64,000 bases of DNA from Pseudomonadales bacterium. Its GTDB lineage: Bacteria > Pseudomonadota > Gammaproteobacteria > Pseudomonadales > Azotimanducaceae. Below are positions 35,753-43,836 of the stretch, piece by piece; the stretch's first letter is position 1; each line of letters begins with the position of its first letter. The notes below the pieces were generated by a model. That model ran no database searches and was not told the origin of the DNA. It saw only the letters and a list, made by a program, of their open reading frames with translations. The DNA is taken from positions 3,038,001-3,102,000 of the forward strand of contig JAWKZN010000001.1 in assembly GCA_041395945.1 (NCBI GenBank), written 5' to 3'. Made by a program: the position numbers and the translations under genes.

Positions 35753-36637
35753 TCAGTCCAGATCCAGGCCAAGGCCGTGCTGTTTCAGCGTTGCGAAGTA
35801 GACGTCCTCGAGGGTTGCACCCACCGCCTCGAAGCCGTCCCCAGGTCCCGTTTCGGACACCACACGAAGCTCCATGCGACCGCCGGTCAGCCGTGTGGAC
35901 ACCACCGGCAGTTCTGCCCGCAGGCCGGGCGCTTCATCCAGATCGACCACTCGTCGCCAGAGATGACCCTGGAGACGGCCCATCAGCTGCTGTGGCTCCC
36001 CTTCGATAAGGATGCGACCTTCTCCCATGATCGCCATGCGCGGACAGAGGTCTGCCACATCCTCAACGATGTGTGTGGACAGCACGACCACCACCTCCTC
36101 ACTGATCTTGGTCAGGAGGTTGTGAAAACGCCTCCGTTCCACCGGATCCAGTCCGGCAGTGGGTTCATCCACGATGATGAGATGCGGATCGCCGATCAGC
36201 GCCTGAGCGATGCCGAAGCGCTGGCGCATGCCGCCGGAGAAGGAATCGATACTCTTCTTCCGCACGTCCCACAGATTGGTCTGCACCAGCAGCTGTTCCA
36301 CCACCTCCCTGCGCTCACCTCGCCCGACACCCTTGAGTGTCGCAATGTGATCGAGCATCACCAGCGGCGAGGTCCGCGGATATGCACCAAACTCCTGAGG
36401 CAGATAACCCAGCGTCCGACGCAGTCGCATGGGCTGTGCGAGTACGTCGATATCATCCAGCCGGATGGCCCCCGCATCCGGAACCTGCAGCGTGGCGATC
36501 GTGCGCATCAGTGTGGATTTACCGGCACCATTGGGACCGAGAAGGCCGAACATGCCTTTCGGAATGTCGAGACTGACACCATCGAGGGCGCGTACGCCGT
36601 TAGGGTAGGTCTTCGATAAGGTCTGGATTCTGAGCAT
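35753..36637 (-). CDS. ABC transporter ATP-binding protein
   Basis: ATPase of 294 residues: Walker A GPNGAGKSTLMRT, Q loop LPQEFGAYP, signature SFSGGMRQRFGIA, Walker B LIIVDEPTAGLDP and switch His in LSTHIVEDV. The C-terminal ~70 residues form the regulatory extension common in ABC-2 exporters. It precedes the permease/M1 fusion by ten bases and certainly drives it. The 203 bases upstream (36638-36840) show no gene and should hold the operon promoter. Confidence 0.93.
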   Translation of the reverse strand: MLRIQTLSKTYPNGVRALDGVSLDIPKGMFGLLGPNGAGKSTLMRTIATLQVPDAGAIRLDDIDVLAQPMRLRRTLGYLPQEFGAYPRTSPLVMLDHIATLKGVGRGERREVVEQLLVQTNLWDVRKKSIDSFSGGMRQRFGIAQALIGDPHLIIVDEPTAGLDPVERRRFHNLLTKISEEVVVVLSTHIVEDVADLCPRMAIMGEGRILIEGEPQQLMGRLQGHLWRRVVDLDEAPGLRAELPVVSTRLTGGRMELRVVSETGPGDGFEAVGATLEDVYFATLKQHGLGLDLD

Positions 36638-36840
36638 GGCTCTCTCTCATCGGGTCGATGCTGGAGGAAAGACAAGCAACAGGTGTTCCAACTCTGCGAT
36701 GTCCCTCAAACCGCAGCGAAGCGGGCCTTGGGACGGACGTCCAGTCGTTCAGGCCCTCAACGGGTGGCCAATCTCACCACATGCCGGCTGAAACGACCAG
36801 CAGCGCGACCGGACAGACTCGGAACAATGGCATGCACGCC

Positions 36841-37065
36841 TCAGCGTGCGCTGAGATAGTTGGGATTGAAGAGTTCGATTTCTTCTTCCACCAGCAGCCC
36901 GCGGATCACGTCGCCGATGGAAAAACGATGGGAAGGGGGATCATCGGGGCTCAGTCCGGCTTCGATGACCGGCGGGCTGTCACCGGTGGACAGGCCTTGC
37001 ACGAAATACAGCCCACCGTCCGCCAGGAACTGGCGTCCGATGAGGAATCGGTAGTCTCTGCCCAT
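36841..37065 (-). CDS. small hypothetical protein
   Basis: 74 residues from ATG 37065 (MGRDYRFLIGRQFLADGGLY, ending ELFNPNYLSAR). It is soluble, with an acidic middle (IEAGLSPDDPP) and no Cys cluster, signal or recognised domain. It sits alone between the ABC operon and the divergent deacetylase gene. The codon use looks like that of neighbouring real genes, which is why I list it. Function unknown. Confidence 0.5.
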   Translation of the reverse strand: MGRDYRFLIGRQFLADGGLYFVQGLSTGDSPPVIEAGLSPDDPPSHRFSIGDVIRGLLVEEEIELFNPNYLSAR

Positions 37066-37190
37066 TCTGCTAGTCTGTGTCCCGTCCGCAGTCACATCCT
37101 GATCGCATTGACCCTGGAGAGGCAGAGTCTATCCAGTACGCGACCGGTTGATGTAAAACCCCGGCGGGCAGTTGTAAGCGGATCTCGTTA

Positions 37191-37976
37191 ATGGGCCAGC
37201 CTTCACAGGATACGCACTTCAAACGAATTCTCGTTATCGGCGCCCACCCGGATGACGCGGAATTTCATGCGGGTGGTCTGATGATCACCCAGGCCGCCCG
37301 GGGCAGCCGGATCGGCATACTCTGTCTCACCGACGGCTCGGCCGGCCACCATCTGCTGGATCGGGCGAGCCTCGCCACCCGGCGTGCTGCAGAGGCCGCC
37401 CGGGCCGCAGACGCCGTGGGCGCCGAACTCGAAATCTGGGATGTGAAGGACGGCGAGCTGACGACAGACCTCGAGCTGCGCGGTCGCCTGATCCGCAGCA
37501 TCCGCAGCTTCGCGCCAGACCTGGTGGTCACCCACCGGACCTGCGACTACCATCCCGATCATCGCGCGACCGCACTGCTGGTGCAGGACGCCTGCTATCT
37601 CCTGCGGGTACCAGCAGTCGAACCCTCAGTCTCCGCGCTGCCGGCAGATCCTGTGGTGCTCGCCATGGCCGATTTCTTCACCCGGCCTGCACCCTTCCGG
37701 GCTGATGTGGTGCTCGACATCGATCCGGTTTTCGACGCGGTCGTGGGCCTGCTGGCGTGCCATGAGTCCCAGGTCTTCGAGTGGCTGCCTCATGTGGAAA
37801 ACACACCGGTGCGCGAGCCACGTCGCGACTGGCTGGCGGATTTCTATGGCCGTCGTCCCCGCGCGATCGCCCGACGTTACCGGAAAGAGAGCCGCTACGC
37901 GGAAGCCTTCGAACTCTCGGAATACGGGCGGCGTTTACCCGTCGAACAGATTCGATCCCTGCTAGGTATAACCTGA
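37191..37976 (+). CDS. PIG-L/LmbE family deacetylase
   Basis: Zinc-dependent de-N-acetylase-type protein of 261 residues: IGAHPDDAEFHAGG at the N-terminus (metal-binding His and Asp pair), the catalytic-region segment CDYHPDHRATA, and a typical C-terminal tail. Family members remove acetyl groups from GlcNAc-linked substrates or related thiols. The stop overlaps the start of the next gene by one base (TGATG), so it is coupled to the PQQ dehydrogenase; the pair may act on a sugar-like substrate (inference). Confidence 0.87.
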   Translation: MGQPSQDTHFKRILVIGAHPDDAEFHAGGLMITQAARGSRIGILCLTDGSAGHHLLDRASLATRRAAEAARAADAVGAELEIWDVKDGELTTDLELRGRLIRSIRSFAPDLVVTHRTCDYHPDHRATALLVQDACYLLRVPAVEPSVSALPADPVVLAMADFFTRPAPFRADVVLDIDPVFDAVVGLLACHESQVFEWLPHVENTPVREPRRDWLADFYGRRPRAIARRYRKESRYAEAFELSEYGRRLPVEQIRSLLGIT

Positions 37977-39904
37977 TGAAACAGATTGCCGGAATGCTCT
38001 GCTCCTTGCTTCTAGCTGCGGCTCTGGCGGGCTGCAGTCAGAATGCTCCAACCGGTCTGGTCACTGGTGGCACCGTCGCGGGATGGCCCGCCTATGGCGC
38101 AACACCCGGCGGCACCCATTTTTCCCGCGCCGATCAGATCACGCCCGAGAACGTGGCATGGCTCACCGAAGCCTGGGTGCACAATTCGGGCGACTACCGC
38201 GAAGCCGCACGGGGCGATGGCCGCTTTCTGAGTCAGTCCTCCTTCCAGGCCACGCCAATCCTCATCGACGACACCCTCTACTACTGCTCGCCCTTCAACC
38301 GGGTGTTCGCCCTGGATGCGGAGACCGGCGAAGAGCGCTGGTCGTTCGATCCGGAAGTGGACATGGATGCGGAGGCCGTACTGCCCAACTGCCGGGGTGT
38401 GAGCAGCTGGCGCTCGGGAGAGGAGGGCTTCTGTGAACACCGGATCATAACGGCCACACTGGATGCGCGGATCTTCGCGCTCGATGCCGCGACCGGAAAG
38501 CGTTGTCCGGACTTCGGCAAGGACGGCGAGGTCGATATCACTCCCGGCATCTCCCGTCATCTCGCCATGGAGTATGGCGTCACCTCTCCACCCGCCATCA
38601 TCCACGATCTGGCGGTAACGGGTTCCATGGTCCTGGACAACCAGCGGATCGATGCACCCAGCGGCGTGGTCCGAGCCTACGATGTGCGCACCGGAGAACT
38701 GGCCTGGGCCTGGAACCCGGTCCCACCGGAAATGGCCTCCCGGGATCCCGATGGCAATTACCGCAGCGGTACCACCAACGTGTGGTCGATCATCGCCGTG
38801 GACGAAGCGCGCAACCTGGTCTTTGTGCCCACCGGCAACACCAATCCGGACTACTACGGCGGCCACCGCGAAGGCCTGGACGCCTACTCGAGTTCGGTCA
38901 TCGCTCTCGATGGCGATACCGGTCGGGTCGTGTGGCAGTATCAGATGGTGCATCACGACCTCTGGGACTACGACACCCCTGCACAGCCCACCCTGATCGA
39001 TCTGGAAATAGACGGCGTCACGGTTCCCGCTCTGGTGCAGGTAACCAAGATGGGGATGACGTTCGTGCTCAACCGGGAAACCGGTGTGCCGCTGTATCCG
39101 GTAGAGGAGCGGCCGGTACCCCAGGATCCGGTGCCCGGAGAGTATCTCTCGCCGACCCAGCCTTTCCCCACCCATCTGCCGCACCTGGTGTCGTCGATCA
39201 CACCGGAGGATGCCTGGGGTTTCACGTTCTGGGACCGGGGCGTGTGCCGGGATCGAATCGCCGAACTGCGCAATGAGGGCATCTACACACCTCCGTCCCT
39301 GCAGGGCTCGATTCTGATGCCGACCAATGGCGGCGGAAACAACTGGGGTTCACCCGCCATCGATCCGGATCGCAAGCTCATGGTGGTGATCACCTGGCGC
39401 ATGGCCGCCTGGAGTCGGCTCATCCCGCGCAAGGATTGCCCCGAGTTCGGCCAGACCCAGGCAGGCACACCCTACTGCGTGGACACCGGCATCGTCAGCT
39501 CCCCCCTCGGAGTGCCCTGCACAGAACCCCCCTGGGCGACGATCGACGCCATCGATCTGGTGAGCGGTGAGCTGCTGTGGAGCGTGCCTCTGGGTACCAC
39601 ACGGAATATGGCCCCCTTCCCCTTCTGGTGGATTAAAGGCGTGCCGGGTATCGGCGGACTGAGCATCACCACCTCAGGGCTGGTGTTCATCGGCGCCGCA
39701 AATGAACACAAATTCCGGGCGCTGAGTGCGGCGACGGGGGAAACCCTCTGGGAAGCCGATCTGCCCACGGCCGCCAATTCGACCCCCATGATCTATCAGT
39801 TGCGTCCCGATGGACGCCAGTATGTTGTGGTTGCCGCAGGCGGTCACTGGAGCGGGGTCAATCCACCGGGCGATCACCTGATGGCATTCGCGCTGCCGGA
39901 ATGA
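37976..39904 (+). CDS. PQQ-dependent glucose/quinate-type dehydrogenase lipoprotein
   Basis: About 642 residues. Residues 1-20 are a lipoprotein signal (LLLAAALAGCSQ). The rest is an eight-bladed quinoprotein propeller: WPAYGATPGGTHFSRADQI, blade motifs FALDAETGEERWSFD and YDVRTGELAWAW, HHDLWDYDTPAQPTL, and near the end GVPGIGGLSITTSGLVFIGA. This pattern is that of membrane glucose/quinate dehydrogenases, but the five-helix membrane domain is missing and a lipid anchor replaces it. It is periplasmic and needs PQQ; no pqq genes are in the window. ATG 37976 overlaps the deacetylase stop. Confidence 0.88.
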   Translation: MKQIAGMLCSLLLAAALAGCSQNAPTGLVTGGTVAGWPAYGATPGGTHFSRADQITPENVAWLTEAWVHNSGDYREAARGDGRFLSQSSFQATPILIDDTLYYCSPFNRVFALDAETGEERWSFDPEVDMDAEAVLPNCRGVSSWRSGEEGFCEHRIITATLDARIFALDAATGKRCPDFGKDGEVDITPGISRHLAMEYGVTSPPAIIHDLAVTGSMVLDNQRIDAPSGVVRAYDVRTGELAWAWNPVPPEMASRDPDGNYRSGTTNVWSIIAVDEARNLVFVPTGNTNPDYYGGHREGLDAYSSSVIALDGDTGRVVWQYQMVHHDLWDYDTPAQPTLIDLEIDGVTVPALVQVTKMGMTFVLNRETGVPLYPVEERPVPQDPVPGEYLSPTQPFPTHLPHLVSSITPEDAWGFTFWDRGVCRDRIAELRNEGIYTPPSLQGSILMPTNGGGNNWGSPAIDPDRKLMVVITWRMAAWSRLIPRKDCPEFGQTQAGTPYCVDTGIVSSPLGVPCTEPPWATIDAIDLVSGELLWSVPLGTTRNMAPFPFWWIKGVPGIGGLSITTSGLVFIGAANEHKFRALSAATGETLWEADLPTAANSTPMIYQLRPDGRQYVVVAAGGHWSGVNPPGDHLMAFALPE

Positions 39905-39949
39905 CCCGCGTGCCTGGCCCGGGGCAGGGAGGGCTGGGATACTGTTCCC

Positions 39950-40375
39950 ATGCGTCACCCCTACAAGACCGCCCGCTGTATCCTGTTCCGCCAGCAGCTC
40001 AGCGCCGAGAGCGAATACCTGCTGGCGGTGCATTCGAGCTTCTGGGGTAAGAAAGACCGCCGCTGGGGGCTGCCCGGTGGTCGCATAGAACGGGGCGAAT
40101 CGCCGGAATACGCAGTGAAACGGGAGCTCGAAGAGGAGTTGTCCATTCATGTGCCCGAGCTGATCGAGATCGGGCCCTACCCTTACAAACGCGCTCTGCA
40201 CATGGTCTATGCCGCACCGATGGACGACCCCATCGGCGCGTGGGACGAATCCGAGCTGCTGGACGTGCGCTGGTTTAACCAGGCAGGTGTCGCCACCCTG
40301 CACTCCGACGATGCGCTGCACGCGAGCTATGAACTCGATGCGATTCGCGCCCTGCTGCAGAAGCTCGAGAATTGA
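39950..40375 (+). CDS. NUDIX hydrolase
   Basis: 141 residues with a full NUDIX box, GGRIERGESPEYAVKRELEE (the Gly, the Glu and the REVxEE-type Glu residues all present), preceded by RRWGLP. It hydrolyses a nucleoside diphosphate linked to another moiety, with Mg2+. Homologues are house-cleaning enzymes. The exact substrate is not visible. It is convergent with arsI. Confidence 0.88.
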   Translation: MRHPYKTARCILFRQQLSAESEYLLAVHSSFWGKKDRRWGLPGGRIERGESPEYAVKRELEEELSIHVPELIEIGPYPYKRALHMVYAAPMDDPIGAWDESELLDVRWFNQAGVATLHSDDALHASYELDAIRALLQKLEN

Positions 40376-40397
40376 CCACCCTCAGCAACAGCCGCTG

Positions 40398-40868
40398 TCA
40401 GCAGCAACCGCGCCCGGTACCACAGGCTGTCAGTTCGCCAACGAATGGCTGAGTCTTCTCGTGTTGCCCGTTACCGGCCTCGCCTTCGCGGTCGACTGCG
40501 AAGAACGTCGGTGAGTCCTCCAGCACCCGGTACCACTCCCACATCAGACCCTGAGGGTCGTGACTGATCGCTTTGTTCTGTCTGGCGTAGCAGCACACTT
40601 CCCCCTGCTGACGTTCGCTGAGCAGACCGGCAGCCGCCAGCCGCTCGGCCATCGCCTCGATGGGCGCATCGTCGAAGAGTTCGAAACCCACATGGTTCAG
40701 TCGTTCCGCGCCCGGTGCCTCGAACAGCACCAGTTTCAGCGGCGGGTTCTGCACCACGAAGTTGGCATAACCGGGTTCCCGCTTGTTGACCCCGACGCCG
40801 AAAACAGCGCTGTAGTAGTCGATGGCGCGTTCGAGATCGTCGACATTGAGTGCCAGTTGTACCCGCAT
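40398..40868 (-). CDS. arsI: ArsI-type organoarsenical C-As lyase (VOC family)
   Basis: About 156 residues, one VOC fold: VQLALNVDDLERAIDYYSAVFG, PGYANFVVQNPPLKLVLFE, LNHVGFEL and CCYARQNK. In ArsI the paired Cys (C92, C93 here) bind trivalent methylarsenite, and Fe(II) is held by the first-strand Gln, the His and the Glu that here are Q4, H59 and E111. The enzyme cleaves the carbon-arsenic bond using oxygen. The tail ends in GRGCC, another Cys pair. ATG 40868 is preferred to ATG 40874 because AGGA is seven bases before it. It is divergent from arsR. Confidence 0.85.
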   Translation of the reverse strand: MRVQLALNVDDLERAIDYYSAVFGVGVNKREPGYANFVVQNPPLKLVLFEAPGAERLNHVGFELFDDAPIEAMAERLAAAGLLSERQQGEVCCYARQNKAISHDPQGLMWEWYRVLEDSPTFFAVDREGEAGNGQHEKTQPFVGELTACGTGRGCC

Positions 40869-40886
40869 GATCATTTCCTGTTGGTA

Positions 40887-40906
40887 ATTTCGAGAATGTT
40901 CGAAAT
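40887..40906. promoter_or_regulatory. ArsR-type operator candidate
   Basis: ATTTCGA (40887-40893) and TCGAAAT (40900-40906) are exact inverted repeats around a 6-base spacer, the usual form of a winged-helix dimer site. It lies 18 bases upstream of the arsI start, within the arsI-arsR intergenic region, which is AT-rich. Confidence 0.5.
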
Positions 40907-41065
40907 AATACGCACCACTGGCAGCACGTCCAATATCATTTCGTTATTTCTAGTTTTATAGAATTATCTAAGCCGATCTAAGCGTGCAGACACCCGTCTC
41001 CCGGGAAAACATGCCACAGGCGACGGGAGGCGCGGGGACCAAGGAAGAGGAAAAAGGGAGCCACC

Positions 41066-41362
41066 ATGGAACTCACTGCCGCTGCAGCCGCGCTGGAAAG
41101 TCTGGGTAACGAAACCCGTCTCGCCCTCTACCGCACCCTGGTGCGCGCTGGTCCGCAAGGCCTCCCGGTCGGTCAGCTCAGGGAGCGTATCCAGATTCCG
41201 GGCTCGACTCTGTCGCATCACATCGCCCATCTGGTCGCCGCGGGTCTGGTCTCCCAGAACCGGGAAGGGCGGGTGCTGCGCTGCACGGCCAACTATCCGA
41301 CCATGCGCGCTCTGGTGGACTACCTGATCGAAGAGTGCTGCGAGGATGCCGGCTGCTGCTGA
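41066..41362 (+). CDS. arsR: ArsR-family arsenic-responsive repressor
   Basis: 98 residues, winged helix: ALESLGNETRLALYRTLVR, then the recognition helix IPGSTLSHHIAHLVAAGLV and a wing with C73. The C-terminus ends EECCEDAGCC, so C91, C92, C97 and C98 are available. The spacing C91-C92-x5-C98 matches the arsenite site of AfArsR, where three such Cys bind As(III). It probably represses the divergent arsI through the palindrome at 40887 until trivalent arsenic binds. AGGAAAAAGGGAG precedes ATG 41066. Confidence 0.87.
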   Translation: MELTAAAAALESLGNETRLALYRTLVRAGPQGLPVGQLRERIQIPGSTLSHHIAHLVAAGLVSQNREGRVLRCTANYPTMRALVDYLIEECCEDAGCC

Positions 41363-41388
41363 TGTGCCGACTGCCGGGGCGCGTAGCG

Positions 41389-42018
41389 CTACCTGCGTGT
41401 GCGCAGCATGGCCTGAAAGTCTTCCGTAGTATTCACCCGCGGGAAGTCTTCGTCCGGGATTGCAGTCCCGAGGAATTCACACAACGGTGGCCAGCCCTGA
41501 TGCGCTTCGAATACCAGCAGCCGGTCTGCGGGGAGCGCATCCTTCACAGCCTGGTTATGGCGCAGGTAAACGTCGATGGCGTGATCCCTGTCTTCGATCC
41601 GACCGCCGAAAACGCCGTCCCAGATCACTTCGTAAACCATCTTCACCCGCCGCTGCACGGCGGCATCGGGTACATCGCGCATCGCTTTGCTGGACGGGTA
41701 GATGGTGCTCATCACACTGGTGTACCAGCGTTCAGGATCGCGTTCGCTCAACACCACCTTCGCCGCGGGATAATGGGCGAGCTGTTCCCGCCAGAAATTA
41801 CACGACGGCCAGTCAACAGAAGACTGATAGCCGGCAAACAGATGATCAAAGTCAACCGCTTCGCCGCGGTGCAGCGCGCACCAGGCGAGATCTTCATCCC
41901 GGGTGATATCGAGTTCCATCATGTGGTAACACTTCGCATATCCGAGTTTCTCGAGTGCCTGTTTCAACGACAGGGTTCCTGTACGTCCGAACCCCGCCCC
42001 TATCACTTTGATTGCCAT
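41389..42018 (-). CDS. sulfotransferase family protein
   Basis: 209 residues with the PAPS-binding P-loop-like IGAGFGRTGTLSLKQAL at the N-terminus and the 3'-phosphate segment VVLSERDPERWYTSVM about 85 residues later. It matches the short bacterial and invertebrate family annotated as sulfotransferase (NAD-dependent epimerase-adjacent type). The acceptor is unknown and activity is not certain for this group. Convergent with arsR. Confidence 0.82.
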   Translation of the reverse strand: MAIKVIGAGFGRTGTLSLKQALEKLGYAKCYHMMELDITRDEDLAWCALHRGEAVDFDHLFAGYQSSVDWPSCNFWREQLAHYPAAKVVLSERDPERWYTSVMSTIYPSSKAMRDVPDAAVQRRVKMVYEVIWDGVFGGRIEDRDHAIDVYLRHNQAVKDALPADRLLVFEAHQGWPPLCEFLGTAIPDEDFPRVNTTEDFQAMLRTRR

Positions 42019-42122
42019 GACCCCTCCTCACCTGTAAATCTGATGCGCAGCTTGCCATGCCAGCGCCGGATTCGGCAGGATGGGATTCCTGCCCTCACCA
42101 GGCGGCCGGAGTTTTCCTGCCA

Positions 42123-43568
42123 GTGCATCCATTCGATCTGACGATCATCATCGCCTATCTGGTCATCATTGTGGCTGTGGGTTTAAGGATCAGCACCCGG
42201 GTACACGATGCGCGGGACTACTTTCTCGCCGGCCGCTCCCTGACCTGGTGGGTCATCGGCCTTTCCATCATCGGCACCAACATAGGCGCCAACGACTATG
42301 TCGGAGCATCCGGTGGCGCTTACCGTGTAGGCATCGCTCAGGCCAACTTCGAATGGATCGGCGCGATTCCTGCGATGATCCTCGCATCACTGGTCTTCAT
42401 TCCTCTGTACTGGCGGGCGGGCGTGTACTCGATTCCGGAATATCTGGGATTGCGCTACAACCAGCCCGTGCGGGTACTCGCGGCCGTGATTGCCAGCACC
42501 TTTGCCCTGTTTGCGATTGCCGTTGCACTCTGGGCGATCGCGCTGACCCTGCAGTCCTATCTCGACTGGCCGATCTGGGTGGGCATCGTCGTGACCGGCA
42601 CCGTGGTGGGTCTTTACAGCATCTCCGGTGGCCTGGCTGCGGTCGCGTACACCGATGCCCTGCAGGTGGTGATCATGTTTCTCGGCGGAATCGCCATCGT
42701 CGCACTGGGTATCAACGACGCCGGTGGTGCGAGCGCTTTCGGTCAGGTGCTCATCGGTGAAAATCCCACTCACCTGCAGGCCTATCTGCCGGCGGACCAT
42801 GCCGACTTCCCCTGGCCGGGTGTGCTGCTGGGGCTCGCCATCGTGCTGTCACCCGCGTACTGGTGTGGTGGTCAGGCAATCCTGCAGCGCACTCTGGGCG
42901 CAAGAACCCAGTGGGATGCGAGCGCCTCGATGATGTTCGCCGCCATCGCCAAGACCCTCATTCCCCTGCTCATCGTGTTTCCCGGTCTGCTGGCCCTGGT
43001 GATGCATGCCAACATCGAATACCCGGACATGGCGCTGCCCTGGGTCGTGAAGAACGTACTGCCGCCAGGCCTGTCCGGGCTGATGTTCATTGCGCTGATC
43101 GCCGCGCTGCAGTCGTCCATTGATTCCGGCATCAACTCTACGGCCCTGATGATCACCCGTGACATCCGTGGCGTGCTGCTGAAAAACGCCGACAGCAAAG
43201 ACGAGCTGCGCATCGGACGCTGGTTGACCCTGGTCATTCTGCTCTGCGGAATGTCTTTTGCGCCTTACATCGGTGAGTTCGGAGGTATCTACGCGTTCCT
43301 GCAGACGCTGCTGTCGCTGTTTCAGGGTCCCATGCTCGCCCTGCTGGTGCTCGGCGCCTTCACCCGACATGTGACACCAGCCGGCGGGCTGCTGACCCTC
43401 GTGTCCGGCCTCATCGTGGCAGCCATACTCATGTACAACGGTATGAACATGCTCTATGTCGCCTTTCTCACCTTCTGCAGTTCGCTGCTCATACTCTGGC
43501 TGAGCAGTTATCGGACCCGGAAGCTGAGCCCCGACCTGCTCGATCGACTGGTGTATGGACGTGGTTGA
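42123..43568 (+). CDS. sodium:solute symporter (SSS family)
   Basis: About 481 residues and 13-14 membrane helices. Diagnostic stretches are DYFLAGRSLTWWVIGLSI, GASGGAYRVG, WIGAIPAMI and SGGLAAVAYTDALQVVIM, as in SGLT/PutP-type Na+ symporters. The usual Na+-site region near ALQSSIDSGINSTALM is intact. I prefer GTG 42123, where the first helix begins; an ATG at 42057 would add 22 polar residues. The substrate (sugar, amino acid or other) cannot be told. A small membrane protein gene overlaps its end. Confidence 0.87.
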   Translation: MHPFDLTIIIAYLVIIVAVGLRISTRVHDARDYFLAGRSLTWWVIGLSIIGTNIGANDYVGASGGAYRVGIAQANFEWIGAIPAMILASLVFIPLYWRAGVYSIPEYLGLRYNQPVRVLAAVIASTFALFAIAVALWAIALTLQSYLDWPIWVGIVVTGTVVGLYSISGGLAAVAYTDALQVVIMFLGGIAIVALGINDAGGASAFGQVLIGENPTHLQAYLPADHADFPWPGVLLGLAIVLSPAYWCGGQAILQRTLGARTQWDASASMMFAAIAKTLIPLLIVFPGLLALVMHANIEYPDMALPWVVKNVLPPGLSGLMFIALIAALQSSIDSGINSTALMITRDIRGVLLKNADSKDELRIGRWLTLVILLCGMSFAPYIGEFGGIYAFLQTLLSLFQGPMLALLVLGAFTRHVTPAGGLLTLVSGLIVAAILMYNGMNMLYVAFLTFCSSLLILWLSSYRTRKLSPDLLDRLVYGRG

Positions 43569-43767
43569 GTGGGTCCAGACACTGCCCCTGTGGTGGGCGA
43601 ATGCGATCACCGTCGTGCTCTTCGTCGGCATCGGCAGCGCCGTCTTCCTGTTTCCGAAACGGCGGATCTTCGAGGACGCTCCGGATCAATCGGGCTGGCG
43701 CGACATCCGCTGGTGGGCGCTGGGACTCATAACCGTGCAGCTGGGCATCTATGTCCTGTTCGGATAG
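43555..43767 (+). CDS. small two-helix membrane protein linked to the symporter
   Basis: 70 residues starting at ATG 43555, which overlaps the symporter's last 14 bases. Two hydrophobic helices (about 14-34 and 54-69) flank a polar loop PKRRIFEDAPDQSGWRD. A small partner gene following an SSS transporter is a recurring layout. I infer an accessory subunit, but no function is known. Confidence 0.65.
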   Translation: MDVVEWVQTLPLWWANAITVVLFVGIGSAVFLFPKRRIFEDAPDQSGWRDIRWWALGLITVQLGIYVLFG

Positions 43768-43836
43768 CCGGACATTGATACTTGCTCCCGGACTGCCTAG
43801 GATCACTGCAGCCTTTCACTTCCCGGGGGGGAAATT

